This document shows, one piece after another, positions 1-10,302 of a stretch of 40,478 bases of DNA (its first letter is position 1; each line of letters opens with the position of its first letter). The notes beneath the pieces are model-generated. The model was given only the letters and a program-made list of their open reading frames with translations, was not told the origin of the DNA and searched no databases. A program made the position numbers and the translations under genes. The stretch is taken from contig DATLYF010000140.1 of assembly GCA_035575095.1 (NCBI GenBank), positions 1-40,478 on the forward strand, written 5' to 3'. Source of the DNA: DATLYF01 sp035575095 (GTDB lineage: Bacteria; Pseudomonadota; Gammaproteobacteria; Competibacterales; Competibacteraceae).

Positions 1-273
1 CACTTTGGCCAGAACGCCAGCCTCGACGAGGAGAGCGTGCGCCGCATCAGCGAGTTCCTGGTGCGACACAGCGCCGACCAGGGCCGCGCTGGCGCCGGTG
101 GCGAGCCGCCGCTGCGCATCACCGAAACGGCCTGGTTCCGCCGTGAACACGACGAGATTGCGCTGGCGACGTTCCAGCGCCTCGCCATCGGCGGCCCGGG
201 CAACTGCGCTGCCTGCCATCAGGGGGCAGAGCGCGGCCGGTTCGACGAACACAGCGTGCGTATCCCGCGCTGA
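1..273 (+). CDS. Diheme cytochrome c (DHC family), C-terminal part
   Basis: The reading frame is open from base 1 and stops at 271-273, so only the last 90 residues are present. A heme-binding CAACH motif lies about 15 residues before the end. The segment before it (LRITETAWFRREHDEI) aligns with the C-terminal part of the next gene (LRITATPYWRDKHAAI), so both belong to the small diheme cytochrome c family. DHC proteins are periplasmic electron carriers, often encoded with a cytochrome b-type membrane protein. The first heme site and the signal peptide would lie outside the window. The next gene starts 3 bases after the stop, which implies co-transcription. The electron-transfer role comes from the family; the partner is inferred from position. 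Confidence 0.8.
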   Translation, partial: HFGQNASLDEESVRRISEFLVRHSADQGRAGAGGEPPLRITETAWFRREHDEIALATFQRLAIGGPGNCAACHQGAERGRFDEHSVRIPR

Positions 274-276
274 GCC

Positions 277-1380
277 ATGATGACGCGGGTCGTCATCTGG
301 GACCTGCCGGTGCGGCTCTGCCATGGACTGCTGATCGGCAGTGTCGCTCTCGCCTGGGCGAGCGCCGGCCACGACCGCTGGCTGGACGTGCACGTCTTTG
401 CCGGCTATGGAGTGCTCGGCCTGCTCGGGTTCCGGCTGTGGTGGGGGCTGATCGGCACGCGCCACGCCCGGTTCGTCGCGTTCCGCTACGGCCCGCGCGC
501 CGCTCTGGCCTACCTGCGCGATCTGGCAGCCGGACGGGCGGCACGCTACCTAGGCCACAACCCCGCCGGGAGCTGGGCCATCTACCTGATGTTGGGGCTG
601 CTTCTGGCGGTGAGTGCCAGCGGCCTGTACGTGCTCGGCGCCGAGGAGGGGCACGGGCCGCTGCGCGGTATCGGCAGCATTGCTGCCGGGGTCGCGATGC
701 GCGCCTGGCACGCAGCCCTGGCCTGGGTGCTGCTGGCGCTGGTCGCCGGGCATGTGGCGGGAGTGGCGATGGAGAGCCGCTATCATCGGGAGAGCCTGGT
801 GCGCGCCATGGTGGACGGGTGCAAGCTGGCAGCTGGGGCCGACGCCGCCATCCCCAACGTGTGCCGGGGCGTGGGGCTGGCCCTGCTGATGGCGTTCGCC
901 GGCTTCGCCGGATTCCATTTCTGGGGCTATGCGACTGCGACGGCGGAGCGCCCCTATCTGCCCTTCACCGGCCAGGTGCTGGCGGACGATCCTACCTGGC
1001 GCGAACAGTGTGGAGCGTGCCATACCACTTATCATCCGTCCCTGCTGCCGGCGCGTTCCTGGGCGGCGCTGCTGGCGGGACAGCGCGATCACTTCGGCGA
1101 GGACCTGGTGCTGGAGGAGTCCGCCCTGGCGGCGCTCGGGCGCTTTCTCACCGAGCACGCCGCTGAACGCGAAGAGACCGAGGCCGCTTATCGCATCCAT
1201 CGCTCCGTGGCGGCGGACGCAACACCGCTGCGCATCACCGCTACGCCCTACTGGCGTGACAAGCACGCCGCCATCCCCGAACCGGCCTGGTCAGCGGTCG
1301 GCCGCCGCAGCAACTGCGGCGGCTGCCATCTGGACGCGGAGCAGGGTAGCTACGCCGACGGCGCGATGCGACTGCCCTGA
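277..1380 (+). CDS. Cytochrome b561-like membrane protein fused to diheme cytochrome c domain
   Basis: A 367-residue protein. Roughly residues 1-175 form a four-helix cytochrome b561/b6-like domain with His residues in the helices (LCHGLL, DVHVFAGYG, AWHAALAW, AGHVAG) suited to bind heme b. A further membrane helix (about 197-217) precedes a periplasmic domain with two heme c motifs, CGACH near 246 and CGGCH near 349. That domain is homologous to the upstream diheme cytochrome. The fusion would pass electrons between quinol/heme b and periplasmic heme c. ATG codons occur at 277 and 280; the first is used here. Assignment to the cyt b561 and DHC families is firm, while electron donor and acceptor are unknown. 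Confidence 0.85.
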   Translation: MMTRVVIWDLPVRLCHGLLIGSVALAWASAGHDRWLDVHVFAGYGVLGLLGFRLWWGLIGTRHARFVAFRYGPRAALAYLRDLAAGRAARYLGHNPAGSWAIYLMLGLLLAVSASGLYVLGAEEGHGPLRGIGSIAAGVAMRAWHAALAWVLLALVAGHVAGVAMESRYHRESLVRAMVDGCKLAAGADAAIPNVCRGVGLALLMAFAGFAGFHFWGYATATAERPYLPFTGQVLADDPTWREQCGACHTTYHPSLLPARSWAALLAGQRDHFGEDLVLEESALAALGRFLTEHAAEREETEAAYRIHRSVAADATPLRITATPYWRDKHAAIPEPAWSAVGRRSNCGGCHLDAEQGSYADGAMRLP

Positions 1381-1410
1381 AGCGCACCGTGCAACCCGTT
1401 CCTATATCGG

Positions 1411-1434
1411 GTCAAACCGCAAGAGCGGTTTGAC
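1411..1434. terminator. Perfect 10-bp hairpin downstream of the cytochrome genes
   Basis: GTCAAACCGC and GCGGTTTGAC are exact inverted repeats around an AAGA loop, 31 bases after the cytochrome b/DHC stop. No T-run follows (ACCCCTTCCCC), so intrinsic termination is uncertain. It could be a 3' end stabiliser, a repetitive palindrome or an operator for the pdh genes. Confidence 0.4.
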
Positions 1435-1471
1435 ACCCCTTCCCCGGGGGTCTAACTACAGGTCAAGGGCT

Positions 1472-1489
1472 GCCAGCCTACCGGCTGGC
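1472..1489. promoter_or_regulatory. Hairpin in the pdhA leader
   Basis: GCCAGCC and GGCTGGC form a perfect 7-bp stem with a TACC loop, ending 12 bases before the strong AGGAGGA ribosome site of pdhA. It may affect translation or mRNA stability. No factor is known. Confidence 0.3.
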
Positions 1490-1515
1490 GCCTGGACATC
1501 AAGAGGAGGAGGCCC

Positions 1516-2589
1516 ATGACCGTCGTCGCCCACTTTGATGTGGAACTGATCCGCTACCTCGATGCCGCAGGTCACCCCTGCGCCGAGCTGCCACCTCTGG
1601 GCCATGACCGCGAGCGCCTGACTGCGCTGTACCGAAGCATGGTCCTGACCCGCACCTTCGACGCCAAAGCCATCGCCATGCAGCGTACCGGCCGGCTCGG
1701 CACCTATGCCTCGGCCCTCGGCCAGGAGGCGATCGGCGTGGCGGTGGGCAGCGCCATGCGCGCCGAGGACGTGTTGCTGCCCTCCTATCGTGAGGCGGCG
1801 GCGCAACTGACGCGCGGCGTGAAGATGGAAGAACTGTTGCTCTATTGGGGCGGCGACGAACGCGGCATGAACTTCGCGGGGCCGCGTGAGGACTTTCCCA
1901 TCTGCGTGCCGATCGGGACCCAGTTCACTCATGCCGCGGGGGTGGCCACCGCATTCAAGCTGCGCCGCCAGCCGCGGGTGGCGGTCGCGGTCGGCGGCGA
2001 CGGCGCCACCTCGCAGGGCGATTTCTACGGCGCGCTCAACCTGGCCGGTGTCTGGCGGCTGCCGGTGGTGTTCGTGATCAACAACAACCAGTGGGCGATC
2101 TCGGTGCCACGGCGGCTGCAGACCGGCGCCGAGACCATCGCCCAGAAGGCGATCGCCGCCGGTATCCGCGGCGTGCAGGTCGACGGCAACGATGTGATCG
2201 CGCTGATCGAGGTGCTCGGCGAGGCGCTGGCGCGCGCCCGTCGCGGCGAGGGGGCGACGCTGGTCGAGGCACTCACCTACCGGCTCAGCGACCACACCAC
2301 CGCCGACGACGCCAGCCGCTACCGCGACGCCGACGAGGTCGAAGCGCGCCGTCAGGAAGAGCCGGTGGTGCGGCTGCGCCGCTACCTGCATGGGCGAGGC
2401 TGGTGGAGCGCCGAGGACGAAGAGGCGCTGAAGACCGAATGCAGCGCCGCGGTCGAGGCCGCAGTGGCGCGCTACGAGGCGCTGCCGCCGCCGGCGCCGA
2501 CCGATATGTTCGATCACCTCTACGCGACGCTGCCCGCGGCCTATCGCGCGCAGCGCGCCGCGCTCGCCGCAGGAGGCCGCCATGGCTGA
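1516..2589 (+). CDS. pdhA: 2-oxoacid (pyruvate) dehydrogenase E1 component, alpha subunit
   Basis: 357 residues, the usual length for the alpha chain of heterotetrameric thiamine-diphosphate E1 enzymes. The cofactor motif is visible as GGDGATSQGDFYGALNLAG followed by NNNQWAIS, and SDHTTADDASRYR matches the conserved phosphorylation-loop region of the family. It decarboxylates a 2-oxoacid and hands the acyl group to lipoyl-E2. The ATG follows AGGAGGA with good spacing, and the 3' end overlaps pdhB by 8 bases. Pyruvate is the likely substrate, but branched-chain 2-oxoacids cannot be excluded by reading alone. A cytoplasmic complex member encoded in a three-gene operon with its beta and E2 partners. 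Confidence 0.9.
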   Translation: MTVVAHFDVELIRYLDAAGHPCAELPPLGHDRERLTALYRSMVLTRTFDAKAIAMQRTGRLGTYASALGQEAIGVAVGSAMRAEDVLLPSYREAAAQLTRGVKMEELLLYWGGDERGMNFAGPREDFPICVPIGTQFTHAAGVATAFKLRRQPRVAVAVGGDGATSQGDFYGALNLAGVWRLPVVFVINNNQWAISVPRRLQTGAETIAQKAIAAGIRGVQVDGNDVIALIEVLGEALARARRGEGATLVEALTYRLSDHTTADDASRYRDADEVEARRQEEPVVRLRRYLHGRGWWSAEDEEALKTECSAAVEAAVARYEALPPPAPTDMFDHLYATLPAAYRAQRAALAAGGRHG

Positions 2590-3562
2590 GATCACGCTGG
2601 TGGAAGCGGTCAACCTGGCGCTGGCCAGGGCGATGGCCGAAGACGAGAACGTGGTGGTGTTCGGCGAGGATGTCGGTGTCAACGGCGGCGTGTTCCGCGC
2701 CACTGTCGGTCTGCAGGCACGCTTCGGCGCCGAGCGCGTGCTCGATACCCCGCTCAACGAGGCGATGATCGCCGGCATCGCCATCGGCATGGCGGCGCAG
2801 GGCCTGCGGCCGGTGGCCGAGATCCAGTTCACCGGCTTCATCTATCCGACCATCGACCAGATCATCAACCACGCCGGCCGGCTGCGCAACCGCACCCGCG
2901 GCCGCTTGTCATGCCCCATGGTGCTGCGCTCACCGATGGGCGGCGGCATCCATGCCCCCGAGCATCACTCGGAGAGCCCGGAGGCGCTGTTTACGCACAT
3001 GCCGGGCATCCGCGTGGTGATCCCGTCCTCGCCGGCGCGCGCTTACGGGCTGCTGCTGGCGGCGATCCGCGACCCCGATCCGGTGATCTTCCTCGAACCG
3101 ACCCGACTGTATCGCGCCCTCAAGGAAGAGGTGGAGGATTCCGGCGAGGCGCTGCCGCTCGATGTCTGCTACCCGCTGCGCGAGGGGCACGACGTCACCC
3201 TGGTAAGTTGGGGTGCGATGGTGCGCGATGCCTTGGCCGCCGCCGACGAGCTCGCCGGCCAGGGCATCGCGGCCGAGGTGATCGATGTGGCCACGCTCAA
3301 GCCGCTCGACATGGGCACCATTCTCGCCTCGGTGGAGAAGACCGGACGCTGCGTGATCGTGCACGAGGCGCCGCTCACCTCGGGCTTCGGCGCTGAGATT
3401 GCCGCGCAGCTCGCCGAGCAGGGTCTGTTGTTTTTGCTGGCGCCGGTGCGGCGCGTGGCCGGCTATGACACCGTGATTCCGCTGGCCAGGCTCGAGCATG
3501 CCTATCTGCCGAACGCCGCACGCATCGTCGCCGAAGTGCGCAGCCTGATGGAGTACGCCTGA
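2582..3562 (+). CDS. pdhB: 2-oxoacid (pyruvate) dehydrogenase E1 component, beta subunit
   Basis: 326 residues, standard for E1-beta. The N-terminal transketolase-pyrimidine domain shows VVFGEDVG and the LDTPLNEAMIAGIAIGMA block; RSPMGGGIHAPEHHSES is the conserved loop near the active site. The C-terminal transketolase domain begins near residue 200 (DVTLVSWGAMV) and contains VIDVATLKPLD. It pairs with the alpha chain to form the thiamine-diphosphate site. The start overlaps pdhA and the stop overlaps the pdhC ATG by one base (TGATG), so the chains are translationally coupled. Confidence 0.9.
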   Translation: MAEITLVEAVNLALARAMAEDENVVVFGEDVGVNGGVFRATVGLQARFGAERVLDTPLNEAMIAGIAIGMAAQGLRPVAEIQFTGFIYPTIDQIINHAGRLRNRTRGRLSCPMVLRSPMGGGIHAPEHHSESPEALFTHMPGIRVVIPSSPARAYGLLLAAIRDPDPVIFLEPTRLYRALKEEVEDSGEALPLDVCYPLREGHDVTLVSWGAMVRDALAAADELAGQGIAAEVIDVATLKPLDMGTILASVEKTGRCVIVHEAPLTSGFGAEIAAQLAEQGLLFLLAPVRRVAGYDTVIPLARLEHAYLPNAARIVAEVRSLMEYA

Positions 3563-4659
3563 TGAAAACCTTCCACCTGCCCGACCTGGGCGAGGGCCTG
3601 ATGGAGGCCGAGATCGTGCGCTGGCACGTCGCTGTCGGCGATGAGGTCAAGGCCGACCAACCGCTGGTCTCGGTCGAGACCGCCAAGGCCATCGTCGAAG
3701 TGCCCTCGCCGCGCGCCGGACGCATCGTCGCGCTGTACGGCAAGCCCGGCGACGTGATCCACACCCACGACCCGCTGGTCGAGTTCGAGGAGGGCGCCGA
3801 GGACACCGGCACGGTCGTCGGCGAGCTCGGCAAGGCCGCGGCGCGGGTCGAAGACAGACCGCTCGAAGTCGGCCGTACCACGGTCGGCATCAAGGCCACG
3901 CCGGCGGTCCGGGCGCTGGCCCAGCGCCTCGACGTGGATCTGTCCATCGTCACGCCGAGCGGCCCCGATGGACTGATCCTCGCCTCCGACGTGCAGCGGG
4001 TCGCCCGGGTGCTGGCCGAGGCCGGTCCGCTGGAGCCGCTGCGCGGCGTGCGCCGGGCGATGGCGCGCAATATGGCCCAGGCCCATGCCGAGGTGGTGCC
4101 GGTGACGCTGACCGACGAGGCCGATATCCAGGCCTGGCCGTCCGGCAGCGACGTCACCCTGCGGCTGCTGCGCGCGCTGGTCGCCGGCTGCAAGGCCGAG
4201 CCGGCGCTAAACGCCTGGTACGACAGCCACGCCATCGGCCGCCGGGTGCTGAAGCAGGTGCACGTCGGCATCGCCGTCGACACCCCCGACGGGCTGTTCG
4301 TGCCGGTGATGCGCGATGTGGCCAGCCGCACGCCGCAGGATCTGCGCCGCGGGCTGGATGCGCTCAAGGCGGCGGTGAAGAGCCGTCAGATCCCGCCCGA
4401 AGAGCTGCGCGGCTATACCATCACCCTGTCCAACTTCGGCATGATCGCCGGCCGCTTCGCTACCCCGGTGGTGCTGCCGCCGACGGTGGCGATCCTCGGC
4501 GCCGGCCGCATCCGCACGCAGGTGGTGGTGGCCGCTGGCGCGCCGGCGGTGCATCGCGTGCTGCCGCTCAGTCTGACCTTTGATCACCGCGCGGTGACCG
4601 GCGGCGAGGCCGGACGCTTTCTGGCGGCGGTGATCGCCGACCTGGAGGCCGCGCAATGA
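3562..4659 (+). CDS. pdhC: 2-oxoacid dehydrogenase E2, dihydrolipoamide acyltransferase
   Basis: 365 residues in the normal domain order. A single lipoyl domain spans about 1-75, with lipoyl lysine K42 in VETAKA. A peripheral subunit-binding domain lies at about 110-155 (ATPAVRALAQRL, GLILASDV), and the catalytic acyltransferase domain follows from about 165. The active-site region reads FDHRAVTGG, so the HxxxDG motif of the family has Thr346 where Asp is usual; the catalytic His342 is kept. The product transfers the acyl group from lipoamide to CoA. No E3 (lpd) gene follows, so a shared E3 elsewhere is implied. A perfect 8-bp inverted repeat follows the stop. Confidence 0.88.
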   Translation: MKTFHLPDLGEGLMEAEIVRWHVAVGDEVKADQPLVSVETAKAIVEVPSPRAGRIVALYGKPGDVIHTHDPLVEFEEGAEDTGTVVGELGKAAARVEDRPLEVGRTTVGIKATPAVRALAQRLDVDLSIVTPSGPDGLILASDVQRVARVLAEAGPLEPLRGVRRAMARNMAQAHAEVVPVTLTDEADIQAWPSGSDVTLRLLRALVAGCKAEPALNAWYDSHAIGRRVLKQVHVGIAVDTPDGLFVPVMRDVASRTPQDLRRGLDALKAAVKSRQIPPEELRGYTITLSNFGMIAGRFATPVVLPPTVAILGAGRIRTQVVVAAGAPAVHRVLPLSLTFDHRAVTGGEAGRFLAAVIADLEAAQ

Positions 4660-4661
4660 CC

Positions 4662-4682
4662 CGGCCGGGATATACCCGGCCG
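4662..4682. terminator. GC-rich inverted repeat after pdhC
   Basis: CGGCCGGG and CCCGGCCG are exact complements around an ATATA loop, three bases after the pdhC stop. There is no T-run, so it may act as a weak terminator or mRNA 3' end. It also overlaps the place where a -35 box would sit for the TATAAT at 4689, so an operator role for the downstream operon is possible. Confidence 0.4.
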
Positions 4683-4688
4683 ATACCG

Positions 4689-4694
4689 TATAAT
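4689..4694 (+). promoter_or_regulatory. Candidate -10 box of the symporter-kinase operon
   Basis: A consensus TATAAT lies 33 bases before the ATG at 4727. No good -35 hexamer is found 16-18 bases upstream, where the inverted repeat 4662-4682 lies instead, so activator dependence is plausible. Confidence 0.35.
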
Positions 4695-4726
4695 TTCAGG
4701 GTCGTGGCTATATCGATCGATAGGAC

Positions 4727-4927
4727 ATGAAACGCTCCGGCATGACGGGCCAGCGCCTGGTCGCTGTCTTTCTGTTGGGTTGCATCCTGCTCAACTATCC
4801 GATCCTGTTCCTCTTCAACCGGCCCAGCGCGATCGCCGGGATTCCGCTGCTCTACGCCTACATTTTCGGCGCCTGGGCGCTGCTGATCGGGCTGATGGCC
4901 CTGGTCATCGAACGACCACGCGATTAG
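4727..4927 (+). CDS. Small two-helix membrane protein, possible symporter partner
   Basis: 66 residues with two hydrophobic segments, about 10-30 and 40-62, joined by a short polar loop (NRPSAIAG) and ending in a charged tail (ERPRD). It resembles the short accessory membrane proteins (DUF3311/DUF4212 type) often encoded beside sodium/solute symporters, but I cannot assign a named family with certainty. It ends 12 bases before the symporter-kinase gene, so both are on one transcript. The AGGA before the ATG is only one base away, so the downstream ATG at 4742 is an alternative start. It probably sits in the inner membrane with the sensor; its function is inferred from position only. Confidence 0.7.
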   Translation: MKRSGMTGQRLVAVFLLGCILLNYPILFLFNRPSAIAGIPLLYAYIFGAWALLIGLMALVIERPRD

Positions 4928-4939
4928 GAGTCGACGCCG

Positions 4940-7723
<2,784 letters not shown>

Positions 7724-7740
7724 AGGAGGGGCTCAAGACA

Positions 7741-8115
7741 ATGGGCAAGCGTATTCTCATTGCCGACGACGAGGCCAATATCGTGATCTCCCTCGAATTC
7801 CTGATGAAGCGGGAAGGGTTCGAGGTGGACATCGCCAACGACGGGGAGGCGGCGCTCGAGGCGGTGAATGACGCGACGCCGGACCTGATCCTGCTCGACG
7901 TGATGCTGCCGAAGATGAACGGCTTCGAGGTCTGCCAGCAGATCCGTGCCAACCCGCGCTGGCAGGGGGTGAAGATCATTATGCTGACCGCCAAGGGCCG
8001 GGATACGGAGGTGGCCAAGGGTCTGGGGGTCGGCGCCGATGCCTACATGACCAAGCCGTTCTCGACCAAGGATCTGGTGGCGCAGGTCAAGCAGCTCCTC
8101 GGCGAGGGGGCATGA
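7741..8115 (+). CDS. Single-domain response regulator (CheY-like receiver)
   Basis: 124 residues, only a receiver domain. The acidic pair is D9-D10, the phospho-acceptor D53 (LLDVMLPKMNG), the switch Thr T83 and the conserved Lys K105 (TKPFS). No DNA-binding or enzymatic output domain is present and the protein ends right after helix 5. It lies 17 bases after the kinase gene and overlaps the exonuclease gene by 4 bases (ATGA). It is probably phosphorylated by the upstream kinase and must act by protein contact or as a phosphate relay. Its closest candidate partner is the pseudokinase-exonuclease encoded next. Confidence 0.92.
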   Translation: MGKRILIADDEANIVISLEFLMKREGFEVDIANDGEAALEAVNDATPDLILLDVMLPKMNGFEVCQQIRANPRWQGVKIIMLTAKGRDTEVAKGLGVGADAYMTKPFSTKDLVAQVKQLLGEGA

Positions 8116-10301
8116 GCGGCAGGCTCAGATTCGCGTTCGCGCTGGTGGCGCTCTGCGCCGCCGTCGGCGGGGTGATCGGCGCGCTGGGCGCTGCGCTCTG
8201 GGCCGATTTGCAGCCGGCGGAGCGGGAGGTCGCACGCGCCCTGCTAGCGCACCGTGCCGGACTGGTCGTCCTGGTCCTGTTGCTCTGCTGCGCGCTCCTC
8301 GGCCTGGCGTTGCGAGCGCTCTACTGGGCCTATGTGCTGGCGCCGCTCAAGCTGCGTGAGCAGACGCTGATCCTGCTCGACGCCAACCAGGCGCACCGCC
8401 TGGAGCCCATAGGCGGCCCCGAGCTGCGGGCACTGGCCCAGGCCGTGAACCGACTGGCAGAACAGCGCGATCTGCTGCAGCGCGATGTGGCCGAGCGGAT
8501 CCGCGAGGCCAGGACCAGTATCGAGGAGGAGCGGAATCGCCTGGCGGCGCTCATGTCCGAGCTCGCCCAGAGCGTGGTGGTGTGTAACCTGGACGGGCGC
8601 ATCCTGCTCTACAACGACCGGGCGCGCCTGCAGTTCCGGGCGCTGAGCGAATCCGCCGGCGCGTCTCCGGGCGGGACGCTGATCGGGCTCGGCCGCTCGA
8701 TCTTCTCGGTGCTGGAGCGCAACCTCATTACCCATGCCCTGGACAGTATCCAGTCCCGCCTGGGCAAGGGCGGATCCCCGCCGGTCGCCAACTTCGTCAC
8801 CACAACACGGACCGGGCAGTTGCTGCGCGTGCAGATGACGCCCGTCCTCGGCGCCACGGCGCAGGATGCGGACGGGACCGCGACACAGGGCGAGCGCCCG
8901 ATCAGCGGCTATGTGCTGATCCTGGACGACATCACCCGGACTGTGGAAACCCGCAGCCGACGCGATCAGCTGCTCCAGTCCCTGACCGAGGGAACTCGAG
9001 CCGCGCTCGGCAACGTGCGGGCCGCGGTGGAGAGCCTGATCGACTACCCGGACATGGAGCCGGCCCAGCGCGAGCGCTTCCTCGGCGTGATCGAGGAGGA
9101 GGTGCGCAAACTGGGCGCCCGTCTCGACGAGACCGAGACCCGTTACGCCGACGCCCTCAAGACCCGCTGGCCGCTGGAGGAGATGCTCGGTGTCGATCTC
9201 ATCGCCGCGGCGCAACGGCGCATCGAGGCCAGCGTCGGTAGCCTCACGCGCACCGAGGAGCTCGACGCCACGCTCTGGCTCAAGGTGGACAGCTTTTCCC
9301 TGATCCAGGGACTCGTCCATCTGGCCGGGCGGCTCAAGAGCGAGTTCGGCATCCGCGAGGTGTGCTTCCGCCTCGCCCGGGCCGGTCGTCTGGCACATCT
9401 GGACATGGCCTGGTCGGGCACGCCGATCGCCGTCGAGTGCCTGCGCACTTGGGAGCGAGAGCCGATGGACTGGGGTGGCGAGGCCAGCCTCCTGACGCTG
9501 CGCGACGTCATCGAGCGCCATGACGGCGAGCTCTGGTACCAACTGGATAAAGCCGCGCAGCGGGCCTATTTTCGTCTGCTCATCCCGGTGGCCGCACCTC
9601 AGGAGCCGGTGCTCGCCCCGGTGCCGTTGCGCGCCGGGAGCCGCCCCGAGTATTACGACTTCGATCTGTTCCGCCAGACCGAAGAGAGCCGTGCCCTCGA
9701 CGAGCGGCGGCTGGAGCAGCTCACTTACACCGTCTTCGATACCGAAACGACCGGCCTCGACCCGGCCGGCGGCGATGAGATCATCCAGATCGGCGCCGTG
9801 CGCATCGTCAATGGCCGGCTGCTGCGGCACGAGGTCTTCGATCAGCTGATCGACCCCAGGCGGCCGCTCGATCCGGAGTCGGCCCGCATCCACGGCATCA
9901 GCGCGGAGATGCTGCGCGGCCAGCCGGGTATCGAGCAGGTGCTGCCGGCCTTCCACCAGTTCTGCGAGGACACCGTGCTGGTCGCCCACAACGCGGCGTT
10001 CGACATGCGCTTCCTGCAGCTCAAGGAGCAGGCGACGGGGATCGCCTTTCGCCAGCCGGTGCTCGATACCCTGCTGCTGTCGGCGGTCATCCACCCCCAC
10101 CAGGAATCGCACCGGCTGGAGGCCATCGCCGAGCGTCTGGGCATCAACGTGATCGGGCGGCACACGGCCCTGGGCGATGCCATCGTCACCGGCGAGGTGT
10201 TCCTGCGGATGCTGCCGCTGCTGGCCGAACAGGGCATCCGCACCCTGCGCGAGGCGCGCGAAGCGGCGCAGCGCACCTATTACGCGCGGATCGGATATTG
10301 A
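8112..10301 (+). CDS. Membrane-anchored degenerate histidine kinase fused to DEDDh 3'-5' exonuclease
   Basis: 729 residues. Two membrane helices (about 8-31 and 50-74) and a HAMP-like segment lead to a PAS-like domain (about 140-275). Residues 284-345 align with the DHp helix of the upstream kinase, but Glu293 replaces the acceptor His (TEGTRAALGNVRA against THELRTPLTSIRA). Residues 345-495 keep the outline of an ATPase domain (LTLRDVIERHDGELW, FRLLIPV) but lack clear N and G boxes. A DnaQ-type exonuclease fills 539-715 with D543, E545, D631, H684 and D689 all present. The nuclease should be active on DNA or RNA 3' ends; the kinase part probably senses or docks the receiver protein. Often annotated only as polymerase III epsilon-like; it is not replicative DnaQ. 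Confidence 0.88.
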   Translation: MSGRLRFAFALVALCAAVGGVIGALGAALWADLQPAEREVARALLAHRAGLVVLVLLLCCALLGLALRALYWAYVLAPLKLREQTLILLDANQAHRLEPIGGPELRALAQAVNRLAEQRDLLQRDVAERIREARTSIEEERNRLAALMSELAQSVVVCNLDGRILLYNDRARLQFRALSESAGASPGGTLIGLGRSIFSVLERNLITHALDSIQSRLGKGGSPPVANFVTTTRTGQLLRVQMTPVLGATAQDADGTATQGERPISGYVLILDDITRTVETRSRRDQLLQSLTEGTRAALGNVRAAVESLIDYPDMEPAQRERFLGVIEEEVRKLGARLDETETRYADALKTRWPLEEMLGVDLIAAAQRRIEASVGSLTRTEELDATLWLKVDSFSLIQGLVHLAGRLKSEFGIREVCFRLARAGRLAHLDMAWSGTPIAVECLRTWEREPMDWGGEASLLTLRDVIERHDGELWYQLDKAAQRAYFRLLIPVAAPQEPVLAPVPLRAGSRPEYYDFDLFRQTEESRALDERRLEQLTYTVFDTETTGLDPAGGDEIIQIGAVRIVNGRLLRHEVFDQLIDPRRPLDPESARIHGISAEMLRGQPGIEQVLPAFHQFCEDTVLVAHNAAFDMRFLQLKEQATGIAFRQPVLDTLLLSAVIHPHQESHRLEAIAERLGINVIGRHTALGDAIVTGEVFLRMLPLLAEQGIRTLREAREAAQRTYYARIGY

Positions 10302-10302
10302 C

